Made by a program: the position numbers and the translations under genes. A stretch of DNA of 64,000 nt from Morella rubra (taxonomy: Eukaryota; Streptophyta; Magnoliopsida; Fagales; Myricaceae), in NCBI GenBank assembly GCA_003952965.2, contig CM025856.1, positions 21,607,351 to 21,671,350 on the forward strand, given 5' to 3'. This document shows, in pieces, positions 1 through 13,132 of the stretch. Numbering within the stretch: position 1 is the stretch's first letter; every line of letters begins with the position of its first letter. Under the pieces are notes generated by a model, which searched no databases, had not been told where the DNA came from, and was given only the letters and a program-made list of their open reading frames with translations.

Positions 1-114
1 AATACATTTCTTGGTCTGAAGTGTATGGAGAGGAGTGGTGATCTTTCAACGTCTTGCTTCATTTTGAGGCTCTTTCTTATGTATCTGCTATTTCTGTAGT
101 TTGGCTTCACGCAG

Positions 115-3100
115 AATGAATGCAAGTTCCACCACCTCTGAGATTTTAGAGGAGCCTGCTAGATGGGATCCCCAGGTAATAAAGCTTAAAATTAGAGCAG
201 TACCGTCATATTGTCATGAAAAAGCTCGTTTTCGGATGACTATGTCTGTCTGTCTTCCTCTGCTTCTTTCTTTTAAGTAACTAAGGGCTTTGCGACCTGT
301 GAATAACGTAAGCTCTATTCTTGAATACGACATTCCAGGAAGGGTTACTTGATGAGAACGAAGTTGATTCTGAAGATGAGCCTGATGGTGATGGTTATGT
401 GGATTCTGATGATGCATCCACCAAAGGAATATCTCCTAGAGGCATGAAGATGGTTGATGACACGGAATCTTGGCCTAAAGTACTGCCTTCTGAAATAAAG
501 AATCAACTACATTCTCCTTCATTCTTCTCTCCCCTGGATTCCCCTAGAACTCCTTCTCCAAAGATTCCATCGCCAAAACCAGATGAGCGTCGTAGAAAAG
601 AACCCATTTCCATGATACGCCTATGTTCCAACCGTATGGCAGATTCCATTACTGCCACCTCCCTACCTGCATCTCCACGCTTGAGAAATGACTACAGCAT
701 CAGCTCAGGAGAGTCTGATGGTGAAATGATTGTATGTTTCAGATTTAAGATATACTTAAATCCAAAGTTCTGTCAATTTTCGTAACTCTTCCTCTTTGTC
801 TGATTTATTTACTTGAGTTATCGGAAGTTGAATGGTGGATTCTAACTGAAATTTTGTTCACAACTCAGAAAATCCCTAGTATTTGCAGGAAGATGAATAT
901 CCGCAAAGGGAGAATGAGTTGTGACAATTTGGATAGCCTACTATTAGAAAATAGGTAATCAGCCCTGCGTTTTAGTACGTAATTTTGTCTTGTTTTAGCC
1001 TTGCATATTGACTAGCATCTCTTTCATGAAGTATGATTAAGACGTTAAAATCCTTTCCCCTTACACTCCTCAAATTACTTTGGAGTCTGCAGGTCCATCC
1101 ATGAAGGTGATGAGGGAAGCAAGAACTTTATTTCTCTCCGAATGTCGGAGAAGCCAACTACTCGAGCTAGACCGCCTAAGGATTTTGTTTGCCCCATCAC
1201 AAACCACATCTTTTCTGACCCTGTTACCCTTGAAACGGGCCAGACGTATGAAAGACAAGCGATTCAAGAATGGCTTGAGCGAGGAAATGTGTCATGCCCT
1301 ATTACACGCCAACCTCTCTCTGCCACTACACTACCCAAAACAAACTATGTTTTGAAGAGACTAATAACATCTTGGAAAGAACAGTATCCTGATCTCGCTC
1401 AGGAGTTTTCGGATTCCGAAGCACCAAGAAACTCGCTTAGTTCACCCTCCAGGAAAGAAATCCCCTTGGCCTCCACCCTAGGCAGAACAGGTGATTTCTC
1501 TAGTCATAAGAGCATAGATGAGCATATTCACAACAGAACCAAGAGATTTGCGCGAGCAGCAGTGTCTGCATCACCAACCAGTGTGATATCTCAAGCAGCA
1601 GTGGAAGCAATTATCAATAGTCTGAAGTCCAATGTTTCTTGTCTCTGTGATTCAGAAAACTTACAAGAATGCGAAGCAGCTGTTTTGGCAATAAGCAGAT
1701 TATGGAAGGACTCAAAGGCTGAACCTGGGGTTCATTCTTATTTGTCCAATCCAACGATAGTAAAGGGGTTTGTGGAAGTACTGTTAGCTTCTATGAACAA
1801 ACAAGTCCTCAGAATATCAATTTGCATTCTCTCAGAGCTGGTTTTTGCATATAAAAATGTGGTGGAGGCTATTACCAGTGTAGACTCCGATTTTGATTGC
1901 CTGGCTGCGCTGCTAAAGAATGGGCTAGCTGAGGCTGCTGTTCTTCTATACCAGCTGAGGCCAACATTTACTCAGCTTTCAGCTCATGAACTTTTACCCC
2001 CTCTTGTCCAGATAATTATGAACAAAACTGAAGACTTGGATGATCTTCGGTTAATAATGGAGCCCCGGGATGCTGCTATTGCACTGCTTGAGCAGATTTT
2101 GATAGGAGGGGATGAATGCAGCAGGTCCCTCAATGCCTTGAGTGTCATTTCTGCAAATGGTATACCTGCCTTGGTCAGGTGTTTGGATAGGATGGAGGGA
2201 AGGAGATCCATTGTTTCCATACTTTTATGCTGTATGCAAGCTGAAAAAAGTTGCCGGAACTTGATAGCAAATAGAATTGAATTGTCCCCCATCCTTGAAT
2301 TATTTCATGTTGGAAACGATAGTGTGAGAGGCATTTGTGTAGATTTTATATCGGAGCTAGTTCGGTTGAACAGGTGTACTTTACATCTCGATTCACTTAT
2401 CTTCTTTTTGTTTGTTTCCTAAGTATCTCAATTCACTATCATTTGTGATAAATTCTGAACTGCATTATCTCTCTTAGTGAAGTTGCTCATAAATAAAACG
2501 CAGTTACATTGATCAAAAAAAACTTGCAACAGTACTTTCACCTCCAAGAGAATGGAGGTGGAGGGAAAGTTGTGGGTTTAGGACCCACTGGATGCAAAAC
2601 TTACAGTTTAAGAGATTGTGGCATTCAGTTTCCTGTGTTCAATAAAGTGTCTTTATATGGAACACAAGTCCCGTATGATCTAGTTTGATCTTCCCTTTCT
2701 CAACCTTCCCAACACCCACACTGAAGAATTTTGTTGTTTCCTGTATTCTCACAGGAGGACATTTTGCAACCATATCTTGCAGATAATTAAAGATGAAGGA
2801 GCAGTTAGTACCATGCATACCTTTCTTGTGTATCTTCAAATGGCTCCTGTGAAGCAGCAACCTGCCCTTGCTGCTCTTCTTCTCCAGCTTGATCTCCTGG
2901 TTTGCCTTGATTATTTGAAATCAGGCGCAAAAGTTTTAATCGTAAATCACTACAATGCGTGACTAAACCATCTCACCATAGATTCTATGATTATCACTTT
3001 TCCAGGTTGAGCCACGGAAGATGAGCATATACAGGGAAGAAGCATTAGATGCATTAATTGAAGCACTCAGGAGAAAGGACTTCTATGATTCTCAGATGAT

Positions 3101-6100
3101 GGCTCTACACACTTTATTATCTCTTTCCGGACGTCTGACTTCCTCAGGGGAGTCATATACTGAAGCATGGTTACTCAAGATTGCAGGGTATAATCAACCT
3201 TATGATGCATTGATGAAGGAAGAGCAGCTAAGAAAACATGACGACGAATTTGTGGAAACAATGGTTTGCTTTTGTCTGGTTCTTGGTTTGTTATAGAGTT
3301 TCTTGCTCTTTATATTCAAGCTTGTATCAGTCATGGACCTTATGTACTCCATATAGGAAGAGGAAGAGAAAGCTGCAAGCTCTTGGGACAGAAAGGTAGC
3401 TTTTGAACTTTGCAACCATGAGAAGGGCTCTATTTTTAAAGCCTTGGAGGAATGCCTCAATAGTGATTCCTTAGCGATGGTAAAGTCGTGCCTTGTCCTT
3501 GCCACATGGCTCACATACATGCTTTCCACTCTTCCTCATACTGGTGTAAGAAGTGCTGCTCGCAAAGCCTTGCTACACAAATTCATAAATGTCTTCCAAT
3601 CGTCTAGGAACCTGGAGGACAAGATTTTGGCGACCCTCGCCTTGAAAACTTTTGTCAATGATCCAAGTAAGTTTAGTGTACCACAGCTTCTGCTTAGACA
3701 ACAATATTGTCTATATCTGTGCAACTAAAAGTACACTCCAATTCTGTTGATTGCAGCTGCACTTGAAATACTGGGAGTAAATGCTAAATGCATCTACAGA
3801 ACCCTGAGAGAGCTTAAGAGGAATTCAGTGGAGGTCACAGATATAAGGAGAGCCTTGATGAATTTGTCATCTGTTTTCGCAGTAAGTGGGGTATTTAAAA
3901 GTAATGTATATACAGAGATAACGGAAAATTGTTAATGATCTGTATTTTAGACAGAGTTGTGGAGTAGTTCTGAGAAGGCCGAAATAGATTCGTCAGCAAA
4001 TGGTGAGGTTCTGTCTTTGCTTCATCTAAATGGTCGGCTTGTAAGCAGCCACTCTGATGGAACCATAAAGGTTAGCACATAAACGGAACCGATATAATAT
4101 TCCGTTTCATACCTGCATCAAAACCTGCCTACCTATATATCAACATGACATACATGCTTGCATATACGCATACCTATGGGCAGAGGATCGTATTTCCTTG
4201 TCCCACAGCTAATGCTATCTTATTGTTTCAAGGTGTGGGATATTGGGAAGAGGTCGATAAGGTTGATTCAAGAAGTTCGTGAACATACAAAGGCTGTCAC
4301 ATGCCTCTACGTTCCATCTTCAGGTCACAAACTGTATAGTGGTTCCTCTGACAAATCAATTCGGGTAAGCCATCTCATGATTGCTACTTTAAGTAGAATC
4401 AGAGTCCTCAGTTGCTCCTCCTGTTTTTGGTTGACATGGGAATGTATTTATTAGATATTCTGGTGCCAAATTATATAGTGGTTCCTCTGACAAACCGTCT
4501 GGGGGAATGACGATCACCCATAGTAATACATAGGAAGTCACTAATTCGCTAGCTCTAAGGTTAGGAGTTCGAGTGGACATAAGTTGAAATCGTTTATGAA
4601 AGTAAAGCCTGACCTTGGGCTTAGTGGATGGACTGGGACTGGTTGATAATCTTGCTGGTACTGCGGTGACGGGCTCGCCCAATTGGCAGTAGCTGTGGCT
4701 TAAATCAGACATTCTGCAATGAAAGGGTGCTCATATGGTCACTTCTAGGGAGGGTTACTACACTAGTTGCCCCCTCCTCCCTTTTGCCTAGTAAAAAAAA
4801 AAAAAACATAGGAAGTCACTAAGAAAAATCAATGCTGCAATAATATAGGAAGTCCTTCAAAACATTCTTTTGTTTCTGATGATTAAGTTCTGAATGCTGC
4901 AATTCTTCCCCAATAAAACACACGGTATTAGTATGGATGACTAGATGACTTTACAAAAGTACCAAAATGGCCAAGATAAACAACTAAATGTTTCCTGTAC
5001 TAAGCAAGTGTTGTTTGTGTTTCCTGACCACAGGTCTGGGCGATCAAACCTGAACAAATTAAATGCCTTCAAGTTCATGACCTGAAAGAGCCAGTTAATG
5101 ACTTGGTCGTCAATGCTAAAGGGGCATGCTATATTTCTCAAGGAACTGGGGTGAAGGCAAGTGCTAAAGAGTTTTGTCCTAGCAACTAGAACAAATACAC
5201 AGCCTATAAAAAAAAGAGATTTGCTGAAATCTGTGTTTTTCACAGATGTATAACTGGTCCGGGGCTCCAAAGCATATAAACTTCAACAAATACGTGAAAT
5301 GCCTTGCCATGTCTGGGGACAAACTGTACTGCGGTTGTTCTGGCTACAGTATCCAGGTAAACAATCTCTTGCATTGTTTCTAATGCTTAGTGAGCTGAAG
5401 CATCCTTTTTGGAGCAGACTTATCTAGCAACTACAGAAAGCTTAATCTGAAGAAACAATGGCAGGAAGTTGATCTGTGCAATTACACATCAAAAACATTC
5501 TACTCTGGTGCAAGAAGATTGTTGGGAAAACAAAGCATATATTCCCTGCATGTTCGTGCTGACATCCTCTTTGCTTGTGGTTCTTCAGTGGATGCTACTG
5601 CTGGAAAGGTATATACAACTCTGGATGTTGTGAATGGATTGCAACTTGCAAGCCAAAATTAACGAGAGTTAGGTAGCTGAATATGATTTTTGTTTGTTTC
5701 ACTTATTTTGCGTACTGGAAGGTATTCTCCCTCTCCAACAAGACTGTAATCGGATCATTCTCTACCGGACTCGATATCCCTCGCATGGCCGTCAACAATG
5801 GTTTTGTGTTTACAGCCACGAAATGTGGATTCATTGAGGTTTGGCTAAAAGAAAATGTCATAAAAATTGCTTCTATCAAAATGGCTGGCAGTGGCGGGGG
5901 ACATGCAAAGATTACATCATTGGCCTCAGACACGGATGACTCGATGCTTTTCGCCGGTTCCTCTGAAGGCAAAATCCAGGTTAGTGATAAATTACCATCT
6001 CTTAAAAAGCTCATGAATCCTAAATGAATAAAGACATTGGAAAACTCGGATGTTTTGCCATCACATTCATTTCTTCCCTCTTCGAATTTTTGTGCAGGTC

Positions 6101-6115
6101 TGGACTCTAGACTAA
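115..6115 (+). CDS. LIN: LIN/CERBERUS-like E3 ubiquitin ligase (U-box, ARM-like, WD40), 5' end outside window
   Basis: Putative RING-type/U-box E3 ubiquitin ligase of the LIN/CERBERUS family; in legumes the family acts in rhizobial infection, and relatives occur in non-nodulating plants. Fifteen exons fit in one frame: 115-175, 339-731, 869-954, 1093-2373, 2755-2899, 3006-3263, 3357-3666, 3757-3881, 3951-4070, 4233-4364, 5034-5156, 5246-5356, 5465-5608, 5722-5979, 6098-6115, about 1188 codons. The U-box lies early in the 1281-nt exon (FVCPIT, DPVTLETGQTYER, SCPITRQPL). A helical ARM-like stretch follows (e.g. MSIYREEALDALI), then WD40 blocks (SSHSDGTIKVWD, LYSGSSDKSIRVW, FTATKCGFIEVW, FAGSSEGKIQVW) ending in VWTLD-stop. 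An acidic and Ser/Pro-rich linker precedes the U-box. The N-terminal domain must lie left of base 1. All junctions keep phase, so the gene looks functional. The intron after 5156 has a GC donor. Family assignment is firm; a role in symbiosis cannot be inferred from sequence. Confidence 0.93.
4459..4503 (+). repeat. Ghost copy of LIN exon 10 end, inside intron 10
   Basis: This intronic stretch reads SGAKLYSGSSDKPSGG in one frame and closely matches the end of exon 10 (4323-4364, SGHKLYSGSSDKSIR). A 19-base core, from tatagtgg to ctctgaca, is identical. It lacks a usable donor after the match. I read it as a partial tandem duplication of a WD40 exon that was not retained as an exon. Confidence 0.7.
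4545..4805 (+). mobile_element. SINE-like retroposon with 17-bp target-site duplication
   Basis: A roughly 260-bp insertion sits in intron 10 of the LIN-like gene. It is flanked by perfect 17-bp direct repeats (acataggaagtcactaa at 4528-4544 and 4806-4822) and ends in a run of about 14 A. Near its 5' end is a box-B-like GAGTTCGAGTGG, as in tRNA-derived SINEs; I could not define a clear box A. The insert has no coding potential. Poly-A tail plus long target duplication indicate LINE-mediated retroposition. Confidence 0.72.
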
Positions 6116-7961
6116 ACGTGGCTTATGTTCCTCTTGTAAATCCAAATGTTCTTGACTTCTCCCTTTTACGATACCCCTCCGGTTTGAAAAGTCATTCCGC
6201 TGGATGGAAGCTAAAAAGTTCACTGTATTTAGACAGCTCCAAGGCCTCTGGTGACAGCATTGTGCATACAAATGGAATATGGATCGCTCCAAAAAGCAAA
6301 AAGCAAAAAGCAAATGGGACATGAATTACTCTCTACTTTGTTCTGTGTCTTTCGAAGTGCTTCACATGGAACCAATGAGCTTGATCAGTTTGACTATCGT
6401 GTGGATAGATGTCCCAAAATTGTGAGGATGTTGTATTAAATAAATTTTTGGAGAAATTATACTTTCCACCCTTTAATAATTACTCATTTTATAACTTACA
6501 GCTTAAATTACAAAATTTTGCATACCATTAGGTTTAAAAACCTTGCACCCTAGTTAAGAAATTGATAACCCAGTACAAATTGCTCACATTGGGAGTAGGT
6601 TTTACTTCATAACTAACTGCTAGGATACATACAAGTTTCAGTTCATTATAATTTGGATTTTGGTCTTATAATTTCAATTTTGTCTGGTCTTATAATTTTA
6701 AGGTGCAAATTTCAGTTCGTCAATTTGAGCCTCACCCAGGTCGACACCCGGCCCTTCCCAACCCCAACGGCATCGCATTCTCTTCCCATGGCCCCGAAAA
6801 CTCTCTAAGATCAGATGCGGCTTTTCTTCCTAAGCAAAAGTTTCTGCCGCCGTTTTCTTTGTAAACGACATACTCGCAAGGCACTCAGGATGAGAAGGAT
6901 GATCTTTAATAGTTGTCAAAGATCTTCAACCTGATGCCGCAGCACTTCAAAACATATCCTCACAGTACCTAACCAACATAACAAAAAGAAAACTGTTTTT
7001 TAAAATGAAAAACAAAATAATGGAAAAGGATATGGATCGGAATTCATTCTGGGAACTGGGAAGACTCATACAAGAAAGCTAGTGGTGGGCAAGCAAGCGT
7101 TCAGAATGAGTAGGAGGTATAATATTTCCTGTCATGAATTTAATCGGACGGTTTCTAATTCATCATCAGCATTGCCTGCTCAATCACCGCCGCTATAAAT
7201 CAAGAAAACAAGACGAAAAATTGTTGTGCCCATTAGCAAGGAAAATTTTTTATGAAAGAGGAATAACAAAGCACAGATGAAACCATCAGAATCATTGGAT
7301 CAATGCATCAACTACAACACTTGACGTGTCTCAGACGACCGTCGTGAGAATTTTGAATCCAAATTCATCACCTGATTTCACCATAAGTGATGTATATTAA
7401 GGAAACAGAGACACACGGGGGGGTCAAAGAAGCTTGGTTGTCGGCGTTAAGAAACGAGCGAGAGAAACTTTACCCAAGGAATCGACTCTGAGCAGCTATC
7501 GAATTGGCTGGGAGGAGCACACAGGCGATGGTGATTTTAAAGGGCATCGGCTTCGTCATTAGGGTTTCAACCGTCTTCAATTTGACGATTCTGCCCCTCA
7601 TGGGTTGGGTTTTGACACCAAGGAAAATCACCAGCCCTTCTCTCTCGCTGGGAGGACAGAGCCTCTGTATTCAGCCCACTGCAATAACAAACCCGGCCCA
7701 TAGATCACTATTCAAATTGATCCGATGCCACGTGCTTTGACAAGCACTGGAACTGACTGGAACGATGCCGTTTCAATCTACTTCGTGTCCTGGCCGTATG
7801 CGATTTGACGGCTAAACGCCGACTCGTCGAACTGGTTGTCTTTTCGTTTTCTCAGTAAGAACTGGCTTCATTTTGCTTCGATCATCAGACAGTGGAAAAG
7901 ACAGCCGGCCGGCTTTAAATCTCACACCGATAATTAAAAAAGAGGCTCTCCTTTGACGACG
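6116..7961. other. 3' UTR of LIN-like gene and intergenic region
   Basis: The 3' untranslated region of the LIN-like gene runs to an undetermined site; an attaaataaa stretch near 6437 is a candidate polyadenylation region. A low-complexity stretch at 6450-6600 resembles degraded transposon ends. The rest leads into the 5' leader of the BRE gene. Short open frames (e.g. 7504-7740) have no recognisable family and no splice context. I support no gene here. Confidence 0.5.
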
Positions 7962-10900
7962 ATGGCTTCCGAAGGTGTTCCTCCTTTAGTGTCCGCTCAG
8001 CTTAATTACCTCCTCAGTCATTTCCCCCTCACCGTTAAGGTACCTTTTGCTAAATTCGGCTTGGTTTCTCCAAGAAATTTTAAGAATCGAAACATAAATT
8101 AGAAGCATCTTTAGTAATTCAATCTACAATAATGTTTTCTTTATCTATCTCTATCATTTCTCGGTAACCAAATAAAGAAATAAAAAAACCTAACTCGATA
8201 CTGTGTGTACATTTTCTTTGCAGATTGAGCAGATGTGGTCGGGCAGTAAGTACTACCCTGGGGTCAAGGACCGGTTCACGATAGTGATCCCTTACTGCCT
8301 TGACGTCATTAAATGTCTGTGAGATCTGATTTTAGTAACCATTTTGTTCGTCTTGGATTATATGTGCCAGCTAATTTTTTTGGTGGGTTTGGTTTGTTAT
8401 AGGGGATGTAATATATAACGCGGAGTCGCCAATGTCCGCACCAGACTTTATATTTGGCCCGGACGATGAAAACTTTCATCCTTTTAGCGCGAAGTCAAAC
8501 AAGAATACTAGTTTACTCGATGATTGGAACAGCAGAGATCCTACGCGGCTAATGGCTCTAATTCAAGAACTCAGGTCGGCTTTCTAGTGTAACCTTTTAA
8601 ATCTTCGGGAGAGTTGGTTTAGTTTAAAATAGTTGGAAGGAAAATGCAAATGCTATTACTTTGCTTTACAGGGATCAATACGTGGACTACCAGAAAAAGC
8701 GCGTTGGGGAGGTTGAGGATGATCGGTTGAAATTCGAAATTAGCACTATTGTATTTAGGGAGGTAATAGCTCAGCTTGATTCTAAAGTTTTTAATTTTGT
8801 TCGTTAGTATGTTTCATAATCTGAACATTAAAAAGCAGGCTGTATCGAAACATCATTAGTCATGAGGGTTTGGCATGTAATTTGTAAGGGGCTCATTAGT
8901 TCTTGCTTGCAAAAGAGAGTATATCTCCTGTTTCTTTCTGAAAATAAATGGAACAAAATAGAACCAGAGGAGGATTGTCGGGTATGTGATGGTTTTATGC
9001 ATATGCAAAGCAGAAAGAGTGGTCCCTAGAGAGTGAAAACTAGAAATGAGAAAAGAAACAGCAAGAGTGAGTTATGTCTTCTTTTTGTTAGCAAACCACG
9101 GACACAGTGCTTCTTTATTCATAAAAGCTAATATGGACGAATTGTTTAACTGTGGAGGCTGTTTTGTTTGTTCCCAATCTTTCTTTCTTATGAGATTTTA
9201 TGGGTAATCTCTTGGATATTTATTTTAAGGGATAAATACAACATCAGTCCCTGTGGTATAGGCAAAAATTGAATTAGTCTCATGGTAACAAAAGCATAAA
9301 GTTACTCCTTCCGATTTCAAAAGCATAAAATCAGTCCCTGAAAGAGGACCAAAAGCAAATAAAAGTGAAACCAAAGAGACTAATTTTATGCTTTTGTTAT
9401 CACGATGACTAATTCGATTTTGACGTATATCACAAGACTGATTTTGCATTATCCCTTATTTATTTTAAAGTACTCTCTATGGTTGAATGTCATTAATACC
9501 ATTTTCAGCAATGGTCTCTCCCTAAAATTTCTTTTTCTTTTGTTTGAGTTTTTGTTCCCTTAGCATGCTATGTGAGTGAGTTTTAATTCCACATCATCGA
9601 CTACAGTGGCACGATATTTTGAGGCTTCCTTTACTTCATCTTAAGTGCTTTCTTCATTTAGTCCCCTATCTTTCTTGTTTAAACTCGGTAGCAAATTCAG
9701 CAGTCAGATCTTTAAGACTCCCATCTCCACGCTGCAGGGAATTGAAATGCTTCTGAGTTCAGGTGCTGAAAAGGTATCGCTTTGGAAGAACAAGTTGATA
9801 TTTCTCTCATTGATTTTATGAGCTGTCCCATAGGGATTGTGACTTCTTTGTGTAGCTTTCTTTTATATTTGTGGTTTGTCTGCCTTTGAATTTTAGCGTA
9901 GCCAGAGGAGGTCAAATTTGCAGTGCCTCTAACAGACATGAACATTGATAAGATGGTGCCTGGCTGCCCTTGGAGACATCCACCAAAGATATACTTGCAG
10001 GTTTTATTTCCCTTCTTTTCTGTTTTCTTTCTTTCCGTCATTTTCTTCTTCTTCATTTTTACGTTCCACTTCTTGAATATTTGTCTTTGGGCTTCTTGAC
10101 TCATGAAGGTTATGTACCCTGTCGGGAGGAAATTTGGAACTGCTCCTTCAGCACCTCGGCTGAAATTAGTACCTAACACTGAGTTGAAGGCTCTCTTTTC
10201 CATTGAAGATGTCAAACTTCCTCCATGGTCGGATGGAATGTATGTCATTGGATCCCTCTGGCTTGATATGATGACATATGTCGACATATCATGTTGATAG
10301 TTCTTTTTCTCCTTCATAGGTGTATGGCCGAATATATTCCGCATCTGGAAGAATCTTTTGAGAAACAGGTCAGCTGACTTTCCTGTATCTGGTGATGTCT
10401 AAGATGAAAGGGTGCATTTTCTGTTTGAGTTGTCTCTAACATCATATAGTTGTTTTCTTGTTGAAGATCTTGGAGGCAGTTTTGCTAATTGATGTTAGAA
10501 GGCGATTTATTGAGTCATTAGCCCCTCTGCTTGGAAGACCATTGGAGGCTGATCCCGTATGCATCACTGACTTTATATTTCATTGCATTATTTCTTGAAC
10601 TATTGCAACTTACTTTTGTTCTCATTACTTTTGTCGCCAGGTTTTTTGCCGAAAAGCAACATTTCTAGCTAGCACTGGAGTGTTTACATTCCTGGTATTA
10701 TTTGATTTTCTCCTCATGCAATACTTGTCTTATCCCATTCAGGCCATATGTGTTTGACAAGGAGTTGAGAGATGAATTATTCAAATGCTTTTTTACCATA
10801 ACAATTTCAAACTTCATCACCAGTTGCAATAGGCCATATGGATTTTGATTCACAGTTCATGTTTTAATTAAACTAAGGTATCAAGTTCTGATGTACAAGT

Positions 10901-13132
10901 TCCCATTCTTTTGGCGAAAGGGGAACGGTAGGAAGATAAGTTAGTGATGCTTGTGAGGTACTTATCAAAAACAAAAACAAAAATGTTAGCGATGCTCGTG
11001 AGGTAACTTAAAATGTAATTTGCTCGCACTAATGACATATATCCACGGGATGCCTTATTTCATTCTCAATTCTCTTACGAATGTTCTCTTTCCCAAGAAT
11101 GTGGATCACCTATGGTCTTATTTATATGATTAATAAGTGACTTAAAACTCCTACTACAAAAAATATGACTAGATTGAATAATAACTCGTAAAAGTGATGT
11201 TTTCAGTGGTGTATAGAATCGTCTAAGGAAATCTACTTTTTGAGTCTTTTGTGAATGTAGGAAGGGAATCACACAGAGGTTTAGTCACCTTTTTAATGTT
11301 TATATAACAGAATATTATATCTTGTATTTGTGGAGTGCTATATATAATTGATATGAGTTAAGAGGGGAAGCTTTTACTTGGTTCTTGTAAGCGGTTTTTT
11401 CTCCTTTCGCATGTGGGTGGGGGGATGTCTGTGTAAAGAGGTGGAGCTCTCTGAGTTATAAAGTTTATGTGGATACAAGCTATGCACAGGTCTCCTTCAA
11501 CAGCCATGGACTAGCTCTTATCCTACCGTTCGTAGTTACATTGTTGCCATTTTGTGTTAGTTAGCTCCTATCATATCATTTAGTTTAAAGCATAAAACCT
11601 GTTTTGTGTTCTGCACTGTTCAATTCTGTAGATGGAGTTTCTTGATTGCGAGTGAACAAACCACTAATACTCCTGTTACTGTAGGTGCACTTTATGATTC
11701 CAACTCAGTTCCCTAAGCAGCAACCAGTTTTGATGCTTCAGAGTTCTCAGGTATGACTTTCCTCAGTTGCTATGATTTATGGTATAGATATACAAATTAC
11801 GTTGATGTATGGTGTAGCTATAAAATGTATGTCACCATTCATGTTATTTGATTACATTGCCTTGGATGAAACTGTAAAGCTGCACGTGTGAAATAACTTC
11901 ATTTTTATGTTTTAGAGAACTCTTTACTGGTCCTCGTATGGTTTGGTTTAGTAGTATCTTCATCAATCCTTGTCATTGGAATTGGTGGGATCAACTCGCA
12001 CCATTTTCTTTATTGCTTCGCATTACATGGTTATTCATATCTATGAGAGACATAAGCTTTTCACCTGTGCTTTGGACTAGAGAAGAGTAACTCATGAATG
12101 ATGTTTTTCAAAAGATTATTTAGCTCTTATGCTGTTGTGCACAATGTGGATGTTATTTGGTATGTCTGAAGTATTTAGTTTTTTCTGTTATTCTTTGATT
12201 CAGTTTGTCAATACTTACATTTTTTTTTGTCCTGTTGCCTTGAAATGGTAGTGAAGTTTTCATAATATAGTTCATCATCAAGTAGCAGAAATGAGGGAGT
12301 TGTCTTTACGAAGCGCTATTTCCTTTTCCAATTGCCTTTATGATGCATTTTTTCCCTTGTTCCCATCATGTGGTGAGATTGACTTTTACCCCGTTAACCA
12401 AAAATTTGGTGACGTTCAAACCAATACACATATCAATTTGCCGATCCCTTTGATACAAATTCTATTAGCATCCTCATGTTTTGAAAGCTTATGGTAACAG
12501 CCAGTCTTCTCTCAAATAAATCAAATGACACTATCTTGCTTAGGGCAAAAAACAAAAAAACAGTCAAATGATACTAGGGGATCTTGTGAATGACTCAGGT
12601 TACCTTTTCATATCAAATGCACCGAGAATCATAAGCTTTCAGATCATGCATGATCACATTATAATCTGCTCGTCTTTCCAGAAAGTCATTCATTGCCGTC
12701 TGCTGTTATTAGATCTGTGTGCATAATAATATCCATTCAGAGTAAAAACGAACAACAGCCCTTGAAAGCTGGAAGAAAACATTTAGGCTGCCATGGATAT
12801 GTTAGAGAAAGCACAATTTTTTGGTCATTGACCAGTCAAATGGCATGTTGATCATCTTACTAATCAGCTAATGTTAATATACTTTGTAGCATTTGAGCTC
12901 CCAAGGTGTTCCGATCAAATCATCGGTTATGAGTGAGTACCCATGGAGCCCAAGATGGGAAACGTCATTAATGGCCGAGCGGATCTTGTGAGTTATTTGC
13001 ATTAATTTTTGGCTCTTGGATTGCTTTGTGATGCATAATTTTGCTAACATAAGACAGTTTTTCAGTGAGTTTTTGGTGGATGAGGCTTTGAACTTCAAGA
13101 GGTACTGCAACGAGTCTCAACTTCAACACTAG
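7962..13132 (+). CDS. BRE: BRE/BRCC45 homolog (BRISC and BRCA1-A complex subunit)
   Basis: Homolog of BRE (BRCC45, BABAM2), a non-catalytic scaffold of the BRISC and BRCA1-A complexes that carry the K63-specific deubiquitinase BRCC36; the family consists of UEV-like folds. Thirteen exons keep a single frame: 7962-8039, 8224-8314, 8403-8574, 8672-8762, 9738-9773, 9902-10000, 10109-10239, 10320-10368, 10467-10556, 10641-10694, 11685-11750, 12890-12987, 13066-13132, giving 373 residues, close to the usual length. Landmarks are IYNAESPMSAPDFIFGPDDE, VPGCPWRHPPKIYLQVMYP, KLPPWSDGMCMAEYIPHLE and a C-terminal MAERIFEFLVDEALNFKRY. The start ATG (MASEGVPPL) is first in frame and matches the plant family. 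Introns reach about 1.1 kb; the fourth holds a MITE. No frame breaks were seen. The plant complex role is inferred from animals. Confidence 0.9.
9227..9457. mobile_element. Mutator-like MITE in BRE intron 4
   Basis: A 231-bp insertion begins AAGGGATAA and ends TTATCCCTT. It is flanked on both sides by the same 9-bp repeat, atttatttt (218-226 and 458-466 of the 9-kb block, i.e. 9218-9226 and 9458-9466). Its two halves form a long imperfect inverted repeat of about 75 bp sharing motifs such as aacaaaagcataaa. Nine-base target duplications are typical of Mutator-like elements. It is too short to encode a transposase. Confidence 0.82.

Noticed and set aside
6890-6960. Possible C/D-box snoRNA-like pattern (gatgatc ... 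ctgat)
   Set aside because: The C box does not fit the consensus and no closing stem was found.
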